A stretch of 36,969 nt of DNA from Gemmatimonadota bacterium (GTDB lineage Bacteria; Gemmatimonadota; Gemmatimonadetes; Gemmatimonadales; Gemmatimonadaceae): the NCBI GenBank assembly GCA_016871855.1, contig VHBQ01000028.1:1-36969 (forward strand), given 5' to 3'. A program made the position numbers and the translations under genes. Below the pieces are notes generated by a model, which searched no databases, was not told where the DNA came from, and saw only the letters and a program-made list of their open reading frames with translations. Positions 1 to 10,470 of this stretch are shown piece by piece; the stretch's first letter is position 1; each line of letters begins with the position of its first letter.

Positions 1-527
1 CGCAGACCGCCGCGGGCGCCGCGGCTGCGCGCGCGCAGGGACGCGCGGCGACGTCGGGCTTCCTGCCGAGCGTGGCCGTGGCCGCCGACTACGGCGTGCA
101 GGGGGCGGAGTATCACTTCGACCGCGAGCACGACGTGGCGATGGCGAGCTTCGTCCTGCAGTGGAACCTGTTTAACGGCGGGCAAGACGCCGCACGCCGC
201 GAGCAGGCGGCGGCGCAGCAACGTGCGATGCAGTTCAAGGCGCGCGAGGCGGATCGGCTTATCACACTCGACGTGCGGACGGCCTTTGACGCCGTCGCCG
301 TCGCGCGCGAAGGGCTCGCCGCCGCCACCGCGCGCGTCGAAGCGGCGCGCCGCGCCTTCCAGATGGTGGATCGCCGGTTCAATGAAGGGCTCGCCCCGCA
401 CCTCGAGTGGGCGGACGCCCGCAGTCAGCTCACGGCGGCCGAACTCAACCTGGTGATGAGCAGATATGCGCTGGTCGCGCGATACGTCGATCTCGAACGC
501 GCGGCGGCGCTGAGGAGGGTACCGTGA
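1..527 (+). CDS. TolC-family outer membrane efflux protein, C-terminal part
   Basis: The reading frame (codons from base 3) is open from the window edge to TGA at 525-527, so the 5' end of the gene lies outside. About 174 residues are visible. The segment LQWNLFNGGQDAARREQA is the W-x-LF-x-GG motif typical of outer membrane factors, where the second beta-hairpin meets the periplasmic helical barrel. The rest is Ala/Arg-rich coiled helix, also typical. Such proteins form trimeric exit ducts for RND or ABC exporters. The downstream adaptor and RND pump on the same strand make this the outer membrane part of a tripartite efflux operon. The substrate cannot be told. The gap to the adaptor (528-682) holds an inverted repeat. 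Confidence 0.85.
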   Translation, partial: QTAAGAAAARAQGRAATSGFLPSVAVAADYGVQGAEYHFDREHDVAMASFVLQWNLFNGGQDAARREQAAAQQRAMQFKAREADRLITLDVRTAFDAVAVAREGLAAATARVEAARRAFQMVDRRFNEGLAPHLEWADARSQLTAAELNLVMSRYALVARYVDLERAAALRRVP

Positions 528-537
528 AGAGGGACGC

Positions 538-664
538 GGGCGGGGTGCGGCGGCATAGTGAGGAGGGAGGAGCGAAGTGCGGAGGGAGGAGGGACGCGGC
601 CTCCTCGTTCCACCTCCCCCCTCCCTCCACCCCTCCCTCCTCACCAAACCCCCGCACCCCGCCC
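538..664. repeat. Long imperfect inverted repeat between tolC-like and adaptor genes
   Basis: A 13-bp perfect arm GGGCGGGGTGCGG at 538-550 is matched by its complement at 652-664. Inside it, 559-570 (TGAGGAGGGAGG) pairs with 632-643. The left half is purine-rich and the right half pyrimidine-rich, as in the GGAACGGGG (class B) elements elsewhere in the window, though the module itself is degenerate here. The element begins 10 bp after the upstream stop and ends 18 bp before the adaptor ATG. It may act as an intra-operon attenuator or RNA stability element; this is inference. Confidence 0.6.
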
Positions 665-682
665 CCTTCACTCCGCCGAACC

Positions 683-1759
683 ATGACCAGTCGAATCTTC
701 CTCCCACTCATCTTCACCGTCGCCTGCGGCTCTCCAGAGTCCAGCACGCCGACGCCTGACCGCGCGGTTCCCGTGCAAGTCGCTCCCGTCGTCGCCGCCA
801 GCCAGGCTGGCGCGATCTCCGTCTCGGGCGTCCTCGGCGCGAAGGATGAGATCACGCTCTCGTTCAAGATCGGCGGCATCGTGGCGCGCGTGATGGTGGA
901 CGACGGCGCGACGGCGCGGCGCGGGCAGGTGCTCGCCACGCTCGACCAGCGCGAGATCGACGCCCTGCTGAGCAAGGCGACGGCCGGCGCGGAAAAGGCG
1001 CGGCGCGACGCGCAGCGCGTGGAGCGGCTCTATCGCGACTCCGTCGCGACCATCGCGCAGCTGCAGGACGCGCAGACGGCGCGCGACGCCGCCGAGGCCG
1101 ACCTGCGCGCGGCGCGCGTGAACAAGGAGTACGCGACGATCGTCGCACCGAACGACGGCGTGGTGCTGATGCGCATCGCCAGCGCCGGGCAGATGGTCGG
1201 CGCGGGAACGCCGGTGATCCAGTTCGGCTCCAAGGGGCGCGGAATGGTGCTGCGCGCCGGCCTGCCGGATCGCGACGCGGTGCGCGTGCGCGTCGGCGAC
1301 GCGGCCACCGTAACGTTCGAGGCGCTGCCAGGGAAGACCTTCAACGGACGCGTGTCGCAGGTGGGCGCGGCGGCGGATCCGCGGACGGGGCTGATCACGA
1401 TTGAGATCGCAATGCGGGATGTCGCGGGGCTGCCGTCGGGGTTGGTTGGGCGGGCGGCGATCAAGACGAAGGGCACGGGAACGGGCACGGTGGGGTGCAA
1501 GGGCACGGACACGGTGGGGTGCAAAGGAGTGGGGGTGATCTACTCAGTTCCGGCTGAGGCGCTCGTCGAGGGGAATGGCGAGCGTGGGACGGTGTTCACG
1601 GTGGATTCCGCGGGGACGCGCGCGCGGCGGCTTGCCGTGCAGCTCGTGGGACTCGACCGAGACCGCGTGCTGGTGCGTGGACTCGACGGCGTGACGCGCG
1701 TGGTGCGCAGCGGCGCGGCGTGGCTCAGCGACAGCGCGCGCGTGGAGATCAAGCCGTGA
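683..1759 (+). CDS. RND efflux periplasmic adaptor (HlyD/MFP family), probable lipoprotein
   Basis: A 358-residue membrane fusion protein that would link the inner membrane RND pump to the outer membrane channel. I chose the ATG at 683 because it gives a short hydrophobic leader ending TVAC (Cys15), a weak lipobox; the frame is open further upstream only through the repeat. The barrel-sandwich half-motifs are visible (IGGIVARVMVDDGATARRGQ near residue 70 and APNDGVVLMRIASAGQ near 155), separated by a coiled hairpin, and a beta-barrel domain follows. An odd stretch at 1469-1533 encodes a tandem repeat, TVGCKGTDTVGCKG, between the barrel and the C-terminal VPAEALV strand, where the family has no such insert. 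The stop overlaps the GTG start of the pump (GTGA). Confidence 0.9.
   Translation: MTSRIFLPLIFTVACGSPESSTPTPDRAVPVQVAPVVAASQAGAISVSGVLGAKDEITLSFKIGGIVARVMVDDGATARRGQVLATLDQREIDALLSKATAGAEKARRDAQRVERLYRDSVATIAQLQDAQTARDAAEADLRAARVNKEYATIVAPNDGVVLMRIASAGQMVGAGTPVIQFGSKGRGMVLRAGLPDRDAVRVRVGDAATVTFEALPGKTFNGRVSQVGAAADPRTGLITIEIAMRDVAGLPSGLVGRAAIKTKGTGTGTVGCKGTDTVGCKGVGVIYSVPAEALVEGNGERGTVFTVDSAGTRARRLAVQLVGLDRDRVLVRGLDGVTRVVRSGAAWLSDSARVEIKP
1469..1533 (+). repeat. In-frame tandem repeat inside adaptor gene
   Basis: Two repeat units (30 bp at 1469-1498 and 24 bp at 1499-1522) are followed by a partial third. Both begin AAGGGCACGG and end ACGGTGGGGTGC. They are in frame and encode KGT...TVGC twice, adding two cysteines to a region where related adaptors have a short linker. 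Local slippage, or an invading G-rich repeat, is the likely origin. Confidence 0.8.
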
Positions 1760-4700
1760 AACTCGCTGAGTTTTCCGTCCGACGGTGGCAGTTCACCATC
1801 CTGATGTTCCTGATGCTCGTCGCCATTGGCGCGGTGAGCTGGAAGCGCATCCCCCGCGGCGAAGATCCGGTCTTCCCGATCCCGACCTTCATGATCGTGG
1901 TCGTCTATCCGGGGGCGAGCCCGGCCGACATGGAGCAGCTTGTCGTCGACAAGATCGAGGACAAGCTCGGCGCGCTCGAAAACGTCTGGAAGCTCTATGG
2001 GGCCGCCGAGGACGGGCTGGCCACCATTCGCGTTGAGTTCGAGCCGCAGGTGGATGCCGACCGCAAGGAAGATGAGGTCCTGCGCGAGATGAACGCGCTG
2101 CGCGCCGAACTCCCCGCAGGGATCGCGCGCCTGCAGATCATCCGCGCGTCGGCAACGAACGTGAACATCCTCCAGGCCGCGCTGGTGAGCGCGGACGCGC
2201 CGTACGCGCAGCTCGATTCCATCGCCAAGCAGTTTGAGCAGCGGCTCGAGCGGCTGCCGAGCCTGAAGAGAGCCGAGCGGTGGGCAGCGCCGGGACGCGA
2301 AGTGCAGGTCTCGCTCAACCTCGACAAGCTCGCGCGCGCCGGCATTCCGCCGCTGCAGGTGATGCAGGCGATCGGCAGCGACAACATCACGATTCCCGGC
2401 GGGAGCGTGGACGTGGGGCCGCGGCGGTTCAACCTCGTCCCGCAGGGGCGCTATCGCACGCTTGACGAGGTGCGGCAGACCGTCGTCGGCGGGTCGAAGG
2501 CGGGGATCGTGCGCTTGCAGGACGTGGCCGACGTGCAGTGGGGCGACGGCGACCCGAACCACATCGGCCGGTGGAACGGCCAGCGCGCGGTATTCGTAAC
2601 GGCGGCGATGAAGGAAGACGCGAACATCGCCGTGGCCAAGGACGAGATGTGGCCGCTGCTCGACGAACTCGAGCGCGCCCTCCCCAACGGCGTGACGCTG
2701 GTGCGCGGTTTCGACCAGGCGGCGAACGTGGATCACCGCCTGTCGCGACTGGCCGTGGACTTCGCCATCGCCCTAGGCCTCGTCCTGCTCACGCTCCTTC
2801 CGCTGGGCCCGCGCGCGTCGGCGATCGTGATGACGAGCATTCCGCTCTCGCTCTCCATCGCCGTCGCCCTGCTCGACGTGACGGGCTACAGCATCAACCA
2901 GCTTTCCATCGTCGGCTTCGTCATCGCCCTCGGCCTGCTGGTGGACGACTCCATCGTCGTGGTCGAGAACATCTCGCGCTTCCTGCGCGCCGGGCACTCG
3001 CGGCGCGAGGCGGCGGTGCAGGCGACGCGGCAGATCGCCGTGGCGGTGATGGGAGCGACGGCGACGCTGATCTTCGCCTTCTTGCCGCTCATTTTCCTGC
3101 CGGGCCTCCCCGGCCGGTACATGCGGTCGTTGCCGCTCGCCGTGGTGTACGCGGTGCTCGCCTCGCTCTTCGTGAGCTTTACCATCGTGCCGTGGCTGGC
3201 GAGTCGCATCATGCCGCGGACGAGCGAGAAGCACGGCAACCGCTGGCTGCAGCTGCTCGAGGGCGGCATCCAGAAGACGTACGCTCCCCTGCTCCACCGC
3301 GCGCTCGGCAACCCGTACCGCACGCTGATCGCATCGGGCGTGCTGATCGTCAGCTCGCTCGCGCTGGTGCCGGTGGTCGGGTTCTCGCTCTTCCCCAAGG
3401 CGGGGACGCCGCAGTTCCTGGTGAACATCGAGACGGGCGAGGGGACGGCGATCACGGCGACCGATTCCGTGACGCGGATCGCCGAGCGTTTGATCCTGGA
3501 GCACCCCAACACGCGGGGCGTCTTCACGAACGTCGGCAAGGACAACCCGTTCATCTACTACAACGTCGTGCCGCGCGCCGAGGCCGGGAACATCGCCCAG
3601 CTCCTTGTGCTGCTGCACGAGTACCGCCCGACGGAAACACCGCAGGTGATCGACAGCCTGCGCACCGCGCTCGCCGCGGTGCCTGGGGCGCGCATCGAGG
3701 TGCGCGAGTTCGAGAACGGCCCGCCGATTGACGCGCCGATCGCGATGCGCATTGAGGGACCCGACCTGGACACGCTGCGCGCACTCTCCGCGCGCGTGAA
3801 GCGCGTGGTCGAGCAGACGCCGGGGACGCAGTACGCGCGCGATCCGCTGGCCGTCTCGCGCACCGACCTGGCCCTGCGCGTGGACCGCCTGAAGGCGGGG
3901 ATGCTCGGCGTCGCCACGGTCGAGCTCGACCGCACCGTGCGACTCGGCGTGGCCGGCCTCGAGGCGGGCAAGTTCCGCGCGGCCGACGGCGAGGAGTATC
4001 CCATTGTGGTGCGCGTCCCGCGTGACGGGCGCCCGACAGCCGAGATTCTCGACCGCATCCACGTCCCGTCCACCACGGGGGCGATGATCCCGCTCACCCA
4101 GCTTGCGCAGGTGGGCTTCAAGGGGTCGCCCAACGCCATCATGCACTACAACCAGGTGCGGGCGGCGACGGTGACGAGTTACGTGCGAACCGGATACAAC
4201 ACGGACCGCGTGACGAAGGCGGTGCTCGAGCAGCTGCAGACCATGAAGCTGCCGGATGGCTACCGCATCGTCGCCGCTGGGGAGATCGAGAGCCGCGAGG
4301 AGAGCTTTGGGGGGATCGGCAACGCGATCATCGTCGCCATCTTCGGCATCCTCGCCATTCTCGTGCTCGAGTTCCGCACGTTCAAGAGCACGCTGGTGGT
4401 GGCGAGCGTGATCCCGCTGGGCATTGTCGGCGGCATCGTGGCGCTGTGGCTGAGCGGCAACACGCTGAGCTTCGCGGCGATGATCGGCTTCGTGGCGCTC
4501 ATCGGCATCGAAATCAAGACGAGCATCCTGCTGGTGGACTTCACCGACGAGCTGCGCCGGCAGGGCTACTCGCTCGACGACGCGATCCAGCGCGCGGGCG
4601 AGGTGCGCTTCGTTCCGATCGTGCTGACATCGCTGACCGCGATCGGCGGCATGCTCCCGCTCGCCCTGCAGGGTTCGTCGCTGTACTCGCCGCTGGCGTG

Positions 4701-4821
4701 GGTGATCATCGGCGGACTGATCTCATCGACGCTGATCGCGCGGTTGGTGACGCCGGTGATGTACCGGCTGCTGGCGCCTCGGCTAGAGTTTACTGAGGAG
4801 CATCCGATTCCCGGTGTTTGA
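1756..4821 (+). CDS. RND-family efflux pump, inner membrane transporter
   Basis: A 1021-residue proton-driven transporter of the AcrB/MexF type, usual length 1020-1050. The GTG at 1756 overlaps the adaptor stop (GTGA), and the protein then begins with the standard first segment FSVRRWQFTILMF. An earlier ATG at 1720 would extend into the adaptor gene and is less likely. Twelve membrane segments are expected. TM4 carries LGLLVDDSIVVVENI with the adjacent Asp pair of the proton relay, and TM10 carries GIEIKTSILLVDF with the matching Lys, so it should be active. Substrate is unknown; the family spans drug, solvent and metal exporters. The stop codon is directly followed by a class B repeat. Confidence 0.95.
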   Translation: MKLAEFSVRRWQFTILMFLMLVAIGAVSWKRIPRGEDPVFPIPTFMIVVVYPGASPADMEQLVVDKIEDKLGALENVWKLYGAAEDGLATIRVEFEPQVDADRKEDEVLREMNALRAELPAGIARLQIIRASATNVNILQAALVSADAPYAQLDSIAKQFEQRLERLPSLKRAERWAAPGREVQVSLNLDKLARAGIPPLQVMQAIGSDNITIPGGSVDVGPRRFNLVPQGRYRTLDEVRQTVVGGSKAGIVRLQDVADVQWGDGDPNHIGRWNGQRAVFVTAAMKEDANIAVAKDEMWPLLDELERALPNGVTLVRGFDQAANVDHRLSRLAVDFAIALGLVLLTLLPLGPRASAIVMTSIPLSLSIAVALLDVTGYSINQLSIVGFVIALGLLVDDSIVVVENISRFLRAGHSRREAAVQATRQIAVAVMGATATLIFAFLPLIFLPGLPGRYMRSLPLAVVYAVLASLFVSFTIVPWLASRIMPRTSEKHGNRWLQLLEGGIQKTYAPLLHRALGNPYRTLIASGVLIVSSLALVPVVGFSLFPKAGTPQFLVNIETGEGTAITATDSVTRIAERLILEHPNTRGVFTNVGKDNPFIYYNVVPRAEAGNIAQLLVLLHEYRPTETPQVIDSLRTALAAVPGARIEVREFENGPPIDAPIAMRIEGPDLDTLRALSARVKRVVEQTPGTQYARDPLAVSRTDLALRVDRLKAGMLGVATVELDRTVRLGVAGLEAGKFRAADGEEYPIVVRVPRDGRPTAEILDRIHVPSTTGAMIPLTQLAQVGFKGSPNAIMHYNQVRAATVTSYVRTGYNTDRVTKAVLEQLQTMKLPDGYRIVAAGEIESREESFGGIGNAIIVAIFGILAILVLEFRTFKSTLVVASVIPLGIVGGIVALWLSGNTLSFAAMIGFVALIGIEIKTSILLVDFTDELRRQGYSLDDAIQRAGEVRFVPIVLTSLTAIGGMLPLALQGSSLYSPLAWVIIGGLISSTLIARLVTPVMYRLLAPRLEFTEEHPIPGV

Positions 4822-4822
4822 G

Positions 4823-5000
4823 GAACGGGGAGGGGGTAGAGGCTCTAGTTGACGGAACGGGGAGGAGGTAGAGGCTAAGGGACGAGGGCTGAGGACGGGA
4901 ACGAGAAGGAGGGGGCGCGGCTCGCAGAGCCGCGCCCCCACTCGTCCCTCCTCGACTGCCCTCCAACCCCGTCCCCCCGCCCCTACCTCCTCCTCGTTCC
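4823..5000. terminator. Class B repeat element with strong GC hairpin between convergent genes
   Basis: The element starts one base after the pump stop. The module GGAACGGGGAGG...TAGAGGCT occurs twice on the left (4823-4845 and 4854-4876), with one complementary copy on the right (4982-5000). In the middle, 4911-4939 is a perfect 13-bp stem, GGGGGCGCGGCTC, with a GCA loop. There is no T-tract. It lies between the pump (+) and gmhA (-), so it can serve as a bidirectional terminator; that function is inferred from position and structure. Confidence 0.75.
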
Positions 5001-5022
5001 GCGGAGCGTCAGTGGCCTCGTG

Positions 5023-5571
5023 TTACTCGTCTCTCTCCGCCTGCTCACAGATGTAATGCTGAATGCACAACTGAATCTCCTGCGCCCTGTCTGTCCGGTC
5101 GGTGGGGATCACGATGCAGTGATCCACGAGCACGGCGAGCGGTCCCCCGCCCTTGGCGCTGAGCGCCAGCGTGGCCACGCCCTTGGCGTCGGCAGCTTCG
5201 GCGGCGCGCAGCAGGTTCGGCGAGTTGCCGCTGGTGGTGTGCAGGATGAGCAGGTCGCCGAGCTTGCACAGCGCCTCGACCTGACGGGCGAAGATGGAGT
5301 CGAATCCGTAATCGTTGCCGGCCGCCGTCAGCAGTGACGTGTCCGTCGTGAGGGCGACCGCGGGGTACGCGCGCCGCTCCTTCTTGTAGCGCACCACGTA
5401 CTCGGTGGCCATATGCTGCGCGTCGGCCGCGCTGCCACCGTTCCCGCAGAAGAACAGCGTGCCGCCGCGCTTCAGCGTGTCGCGCACCATCCCGACCGCC
5501 GTCTCAATGGACGGGGCGAGGTCGGTGGCGCACTGGGCGGCGAGGGCGGAAAGCTCGGTGAGATGCTTCAT
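5023..5571 (-). CDS. gmhA: Phosphoheptose (sedoheptulose 7-phosphate) isomerase
   Basis: A 182-residue SIS-domain protein that converts sedoheptulose 7-phosphate to D-glycero-manno-heptose 7-phosphate, the first step towards LPS core heptose. The phosphosugar loop FFCGNGGSAADAQH is at residues 41-53. All four zinc ligands expected for GmhA rather than DiaA are in register: H53 and E57, then Q164 and H172 near the C-terminus (QEIQLCIQH). The GNDYGFDSIF segment also fits. The start at MKHLTEL is chosen because upstream codons only translate the 7-bp repeat array, which ends one base before the ATG. There is no Shine-Dalgarno sequence. It lies downstream of alaS and a small unknown gene. Confidence 0.92.
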   Translation of the reverse strand: MKHLTELSALAAQCATDLAPSIETAVGMVRDTLKRGGTLFFCGNGGSAADAQHMATEYVVRYKKERRAYPAVALTTDTSLLTAAGNDYGFDSIFARQVEALCKLGDLLILHTTSGNSPNLLRAAEAADAKGVATLALSAKGGGPLAVLVDHCIVIPTDRTDRAQEIQLCIQHYICEQAERDE

Positions 5572-5572
5572 T

Positions 5573-5600
5573 GACGGTGGACGGTGGACGGTGGACGGTA
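5573..5600. repeat. 7-bp tandem array (class C) abutting the gmhA start
   Basis: Four head-to-tail copies of GACGGTN lie on the plus strand (5573-5600). Read with gmhA, they become CACCGTC repeats ending one base before the ATG, where a ribosome binding site would normally be. The same 7-mer recurs upstream of accC and accB. Confidence 0.85.
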
Positions 5601-5623
5601 GATAACAGCCGAGACCATCTGCC

Positions 5624-5947
5624 CTACGCTCGCGTGGCCGCGAGTCTCGCGATGCGCTGCATCGCCTCGTCGGCGCGGGCCACGAAATCGGACGGCGCGT
5701 CGGCGGCGGCTTCAAAGGCATACGTCACACAGGCGTCGGCCGCCAGCAGGTCGAGCGCGGCCACGCGGTCCTTGGGCGCCGCAGCCAGCACGTCGCGCAT
5801 CAGGAGCTCGCCCGCCTGCAGCATCGCCTCGGCGCGCGAGAGCGCCTCCCATTCGGGATGCGACGCGATCAACTCCGCGATGCGCTGCCTGAGCGCTGTC
5901 GGAGCCGTCGGGTGTCGAGCTTCGAGCCAGGTCAGAAGGGAGGGCAT
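5624..5947 (-). CDS. Hypothetical protein, helical, 107 aa
   Basis: An unrecognised short open frame between alaS and gmhA on the same strand. It starts at an ATG (MPSLLTWLEARHP) 9 bases past the class B element and ends 23 bases before the class C array that precedes gmhA. The protein is Ala/Leu/Arg-rich and looks wholly alpha-helical, with no membrane segment or Cys motif. It has no better-supported competing frame, and gene spacing and composition fit a real gene. No function is proposed. Confidence 0.65.
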   Translation of the reverse strand: MPSLLTWLEARHPTAPTALRQRIAELIASHPEWEALSRAEAMLQAGELLMRDVLAAAPKDRVAALDLLAADACVTYAFEAAADAPSDFVARADEAMQRIARLAATRA

Positions 5948-5956
5948 GCGGGCTTC

Positions 5957-6080
5957 GGGGAACGGGGAGGAGGTAGAGGCGAAGGGACGGGGGTGGAGGT
6001 GCGGAACGGGGGGGAGGCTACGTTCCTCTTCAACTGCACTCGAGCCTCGTCCCCTCGCCTCTACCTCCTCCCCGTTCCCC
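5957..6080. terminator. Class B inverted repeat downstream of alaS
   Basis: A near-perfect 34-bp arm, containing GGAACGGGGAGGAGG and TAGAGGCGAAGGGACG, spans 5957-5990; its complement at 6047-6080 ends two bases from the alaS stop. An inner GAGGCT/AGCCTC pairing lies in the centre. On the minus strand it is directly 3' of alaS and before the next gene, fitting a terminator or attenuator without a T-tract. Confidence 0.75.
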
Positions 6081-6082
6081 CA

Positions 6083-8851
<2,769 letters not shown>

Positions 8852-8856
8852 AGAAA

Positions 8857-8862
8857 TCTATA
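8857..8862 (-). promoter_or_regulatory. Possible -10 element of alaS
   Basis: TATAGA on the minus strand ends five bases before the alaS ATG at 8851, inside the short palindrome ATAGA-TT-TCTAT. A weak -35 (GTGACC, 8878-8883) sits 15 bp upstream, which is short. This would make an almost leaderless transcript. Weak evidence. Confidence 0.35.
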
Positions 8863-8910
8863 GAGGGACTCTGGGCCGGTCACCTGTGCTCCCGGGGGAC
8901 GGCGCGGGTC

Positions 8911-8985
8911 GGGCCGGGGGACCTTTTCGCGAAATTCTCGGGCCCTTTGGGCCCTCGAGTATTCGCGAAGAAGGTCCCCCGGCCC
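8911..8985 (+). repeat. Class A hairpin 1 (conserved asymmetric loop)
   Basis: Outer stem 8911-8925 (GGGCCGGGGGACCTT) pairs perfectly with 8971-8985. TTCGCGAA arms follow, then the internal loop ATTCTC (8934-8939) opposite TCGAGTA (8955-8961), then the GGGCCC-TTT-GGGCCC terminal stem. It lies in the 369-bp gap between the divergent genes alaS and ctaA and faces hairpin 2 in opposite orientation. No gene is visible in this gap. Confidence 0.9.
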
Positions 8986-9101
8986 TCACCGCGCTAAGGG
9001 GGACGAGGAGGGCCTTGCACCGCCCCTCACCCTTTCCGCGCCGCACGCCGCGGCATCCGTGGTTGGAGGCAGGCGGAGGCGGTCGCAGTTCCCCTCCCCA
9101 A

Positions 9102-9193
9102 GAGGTGGAGGCTGGGGGGTCGCTCCGCGCGAATACTCGAGGGCCCAAAGGGCCCGAGAATTTCGCGCGGAGCGACCCCCCAGCCTCCACCTC
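9102..9193 (-). repeat. Class A hairpin 2, inverted partner of hairpin 1
   Basis: GAGGTGGAG at 9102-9110 and CTCCACCTC at 9185-9193 close a near-perfect stem that continues GCTGGGGGGTCGCTCCGCGCGAA. Read on the minus strand, the 40-bp core is identical to that of hairpin 1, with the same ATTCTC/TCGAGTA loop. The outer stem differs from hairpin 1 but is perfectly self-complementary, so differences in one arm are matched in the other. The element ends 27 bp before the ctaA ATG and would cover its -35 region. Confidence 0.9.
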
Positions 9194-9208
9194 GTCCCCC
9201 TCGCCGTG

Positions 9209-9214
9209 TACGTT
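9209..9214 (+). promoter_or_regulatory. Probable leaderless promoter -10 of ctaA
   Basis: TACGTT (TANNNT) lies exactly six bases before the ctaA ATG at 9221, and no Shine-Dalgarno sequence is present. This spacing is that of leaderless transcripts in other high-GC bacteria. The same arrangement precedes the four-helix-bundle gene, yraN and the radical SAM gene. Confidence 0.5.
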
Positions 9215-9220
9215 GAACTC

Positions 9221-10282
9221 ATGCCAGATCCGCACACGAAGCCGCTGATCCGATGGCTTGATGCCACGGTGGCCGCGGTCGCACTCGCCGTCGTCATCGG
9301 CGGAATCACCCGCCTCACCGAAAGCGGCCTCTCCATCACCGAGTGGAAGCCCGTGAGCGGCGTGCTGCCGCCGCTCACCGCGGCGGCTTGGGCCGAGGCG
9401 TACGCCAAGTTCCTCGCGATCCCGCAGGCGCAGACGATCCACGCGGGGATCACGCTCGCCGAGTTCAAGGGGATCTTCTGGTGGGAGTGGATCCACCGCA
9501 TCGCCGCGCGCGTCGTGGGGCTGGTGATCGCGGTGCCGTTCTTCTGGTTCTGGGCGAAGGGGCGACTCCCGAAGCCCCTCGTCGGCCGGCTGGCCATTCT
9601 CCCCGTGCTCACGCTGGCCCAGGGCGCGCTCGGCTGGTACATGGTCAGCTCAGGGCTCAGCGAACGCGTGAACGTCAGCCAGTACCGGCTGGCGGCGCAT
9701 CTCGGGCTGGCGCTGGTCATCATGGTGATCGCGCTCTGGACCTCGGCATCGCTGCGCGCGGCCGGACGCGCGGCGCAGGGGGGCGGTGACGGGAACGCCA
9801 GACATGCGGGCGCGTTCAACACGCTTCTCTGGACGCGTATCAGCGACGTCTTCGCGATCTGGACGCTCCTGGTCATCCTGAGCGGCGCGTTCGTTGCCGG
9901 CCTGCGCGCGGGGAAGATCTACAACACCTTCCCGCTGATGGGCGGGCAGATCGTGCCGCCCGGCTACAACATGCTCGATGGGTTCTTCAAGGACGCGTTC
10001 GAGAATCCCGCGGCGGCGCAGTTCCATCACCGCGTGCTGGCGATCCTGACGGTCGTCGTCGCCATTTCGCTCTGGGCCTGGGTGAGCGGGTCGACCACGG
10101 CGCCGGCGCGCGTGGTGCGGGCCTGGCAGAACGTGGCGATTCTGGCCGCCGTCCAGGTGACGCTAGGGATCGCGACGCTGCTCCTCGGCGTGCCGATCGC
10201 GCTCGCGGCGATTCATCAGCTCACTGCCGTAGCATTGTTGGGTGCGACCGTGCTCGCCGCGCATTCGGTTCGGGGTTTGTAG
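9221..10282 (+). CDS. ctaA: Heme A synthase (COX15/CtaA)
   Basis: A 353-residue integral membrane enzyme that oxidises the C8 methyl group of heme O to give heme A for aa3-type cytochrome oxidase. The N-terminus GGITRLTESGLSITEWKPVSG is the signature of the Cox15-like branch. The four conserved heme-ligand histidines are in the expected contexts: EWIHRIAAR, RLAAHLGLA, FHHRVLA and AAIHQLT. About eight membrane segments in two four-helix halves are visible, with the conserved loop LRAGKIYNTFPLMGG between them. The start is the ATG after hairpin 2; a longer open frame upstream only translates that hairpin. The TAG stop overlaps class A hairpin 3. Confidence 0.95.
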   Translation: MPDPHTKPLIRWLDATVAAVALAVVIGGITRLTESGLSITEWKPVSGVLPPLTAAAWAEAYAKFLAIPQAQTIHAGITLAEFKGIFWWEWIHRIAARVVGLVIAVPFFWFWAKGRLPKPLVGRLAILPVLTLAQGALGWYMVSSGLSERVNVSQYRLAAHLGLALVIMVIALWTSASLRAAGRAAQGGGDGNARHAGAFNTLLWTRISDVFAIWTLLVILSGAFVAGLRAGKIYNTFPLMGGQIVPPGYNMLDGFFKDAFENPAAAQFHHRVLAILTVVVAISLWAWVSGSTTAPARVVRAWQNVAILAAVQVTLGIATLLLGVPIALAAIHQLTAVALLGATVLAAHSVRGL

Positions 10283-10366
10283 CGGAGGCCGAGGGGGTCG
10301 TCTGCGCGAAATTCTCGCGGCGTTGCCGCTCGAGTATTCGCGCAGACGACCCCCTCGGCCTCCGCT
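10281..10366 (+). repeat. Class A hairpin 3 at the ctaA stop codon
   Basis: AGCGGAGGCCGAGGGGGTCG at 10281-10300 starts a 30-bp outer stem matched at 10337-10366. The loop ATTCTC/TCGAGTA is conserved, but the terminal stem is now GCGGC-GTT-GCCGC. The first bases are part of the ctaA stop codon, so it is the first thing transcribed after the gene; a terminator or 3'-end stabiliser role is plausible. The outer stem resembles that of hairpin 2, with compensating differences. Confidence 0.9.
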
Positions 10367-10470
10367 TGACACTCTTCCGGCGTGCGCGGCGGGCAGGGTC
10401 GGTGGTGGGGAGAGGGGCGAACGACACCGCGGGACGCCGCCCAAGCGTCGCCGTTCGCCCCGTCCCTCAA

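Noticed and set aside
2773-4146. 457-aa open frame on the minus strand
   Set aside because: Antisense to the RND pump, Arg/His-rich composition, no domain; a shadow of GC-rich codon use.
8911-8985. Sarcin-ricin/loop E motif in the class A loop (AGTA present)
   Set aside because: The opposing strand does not present GAA in the required position, so the known 3D motif does not fit.
9059-9220. N-terminal extension of ctaA
   Set aside because: It only translates class A hairpin 2; the family N-terminus begins after the ATG at 9221.
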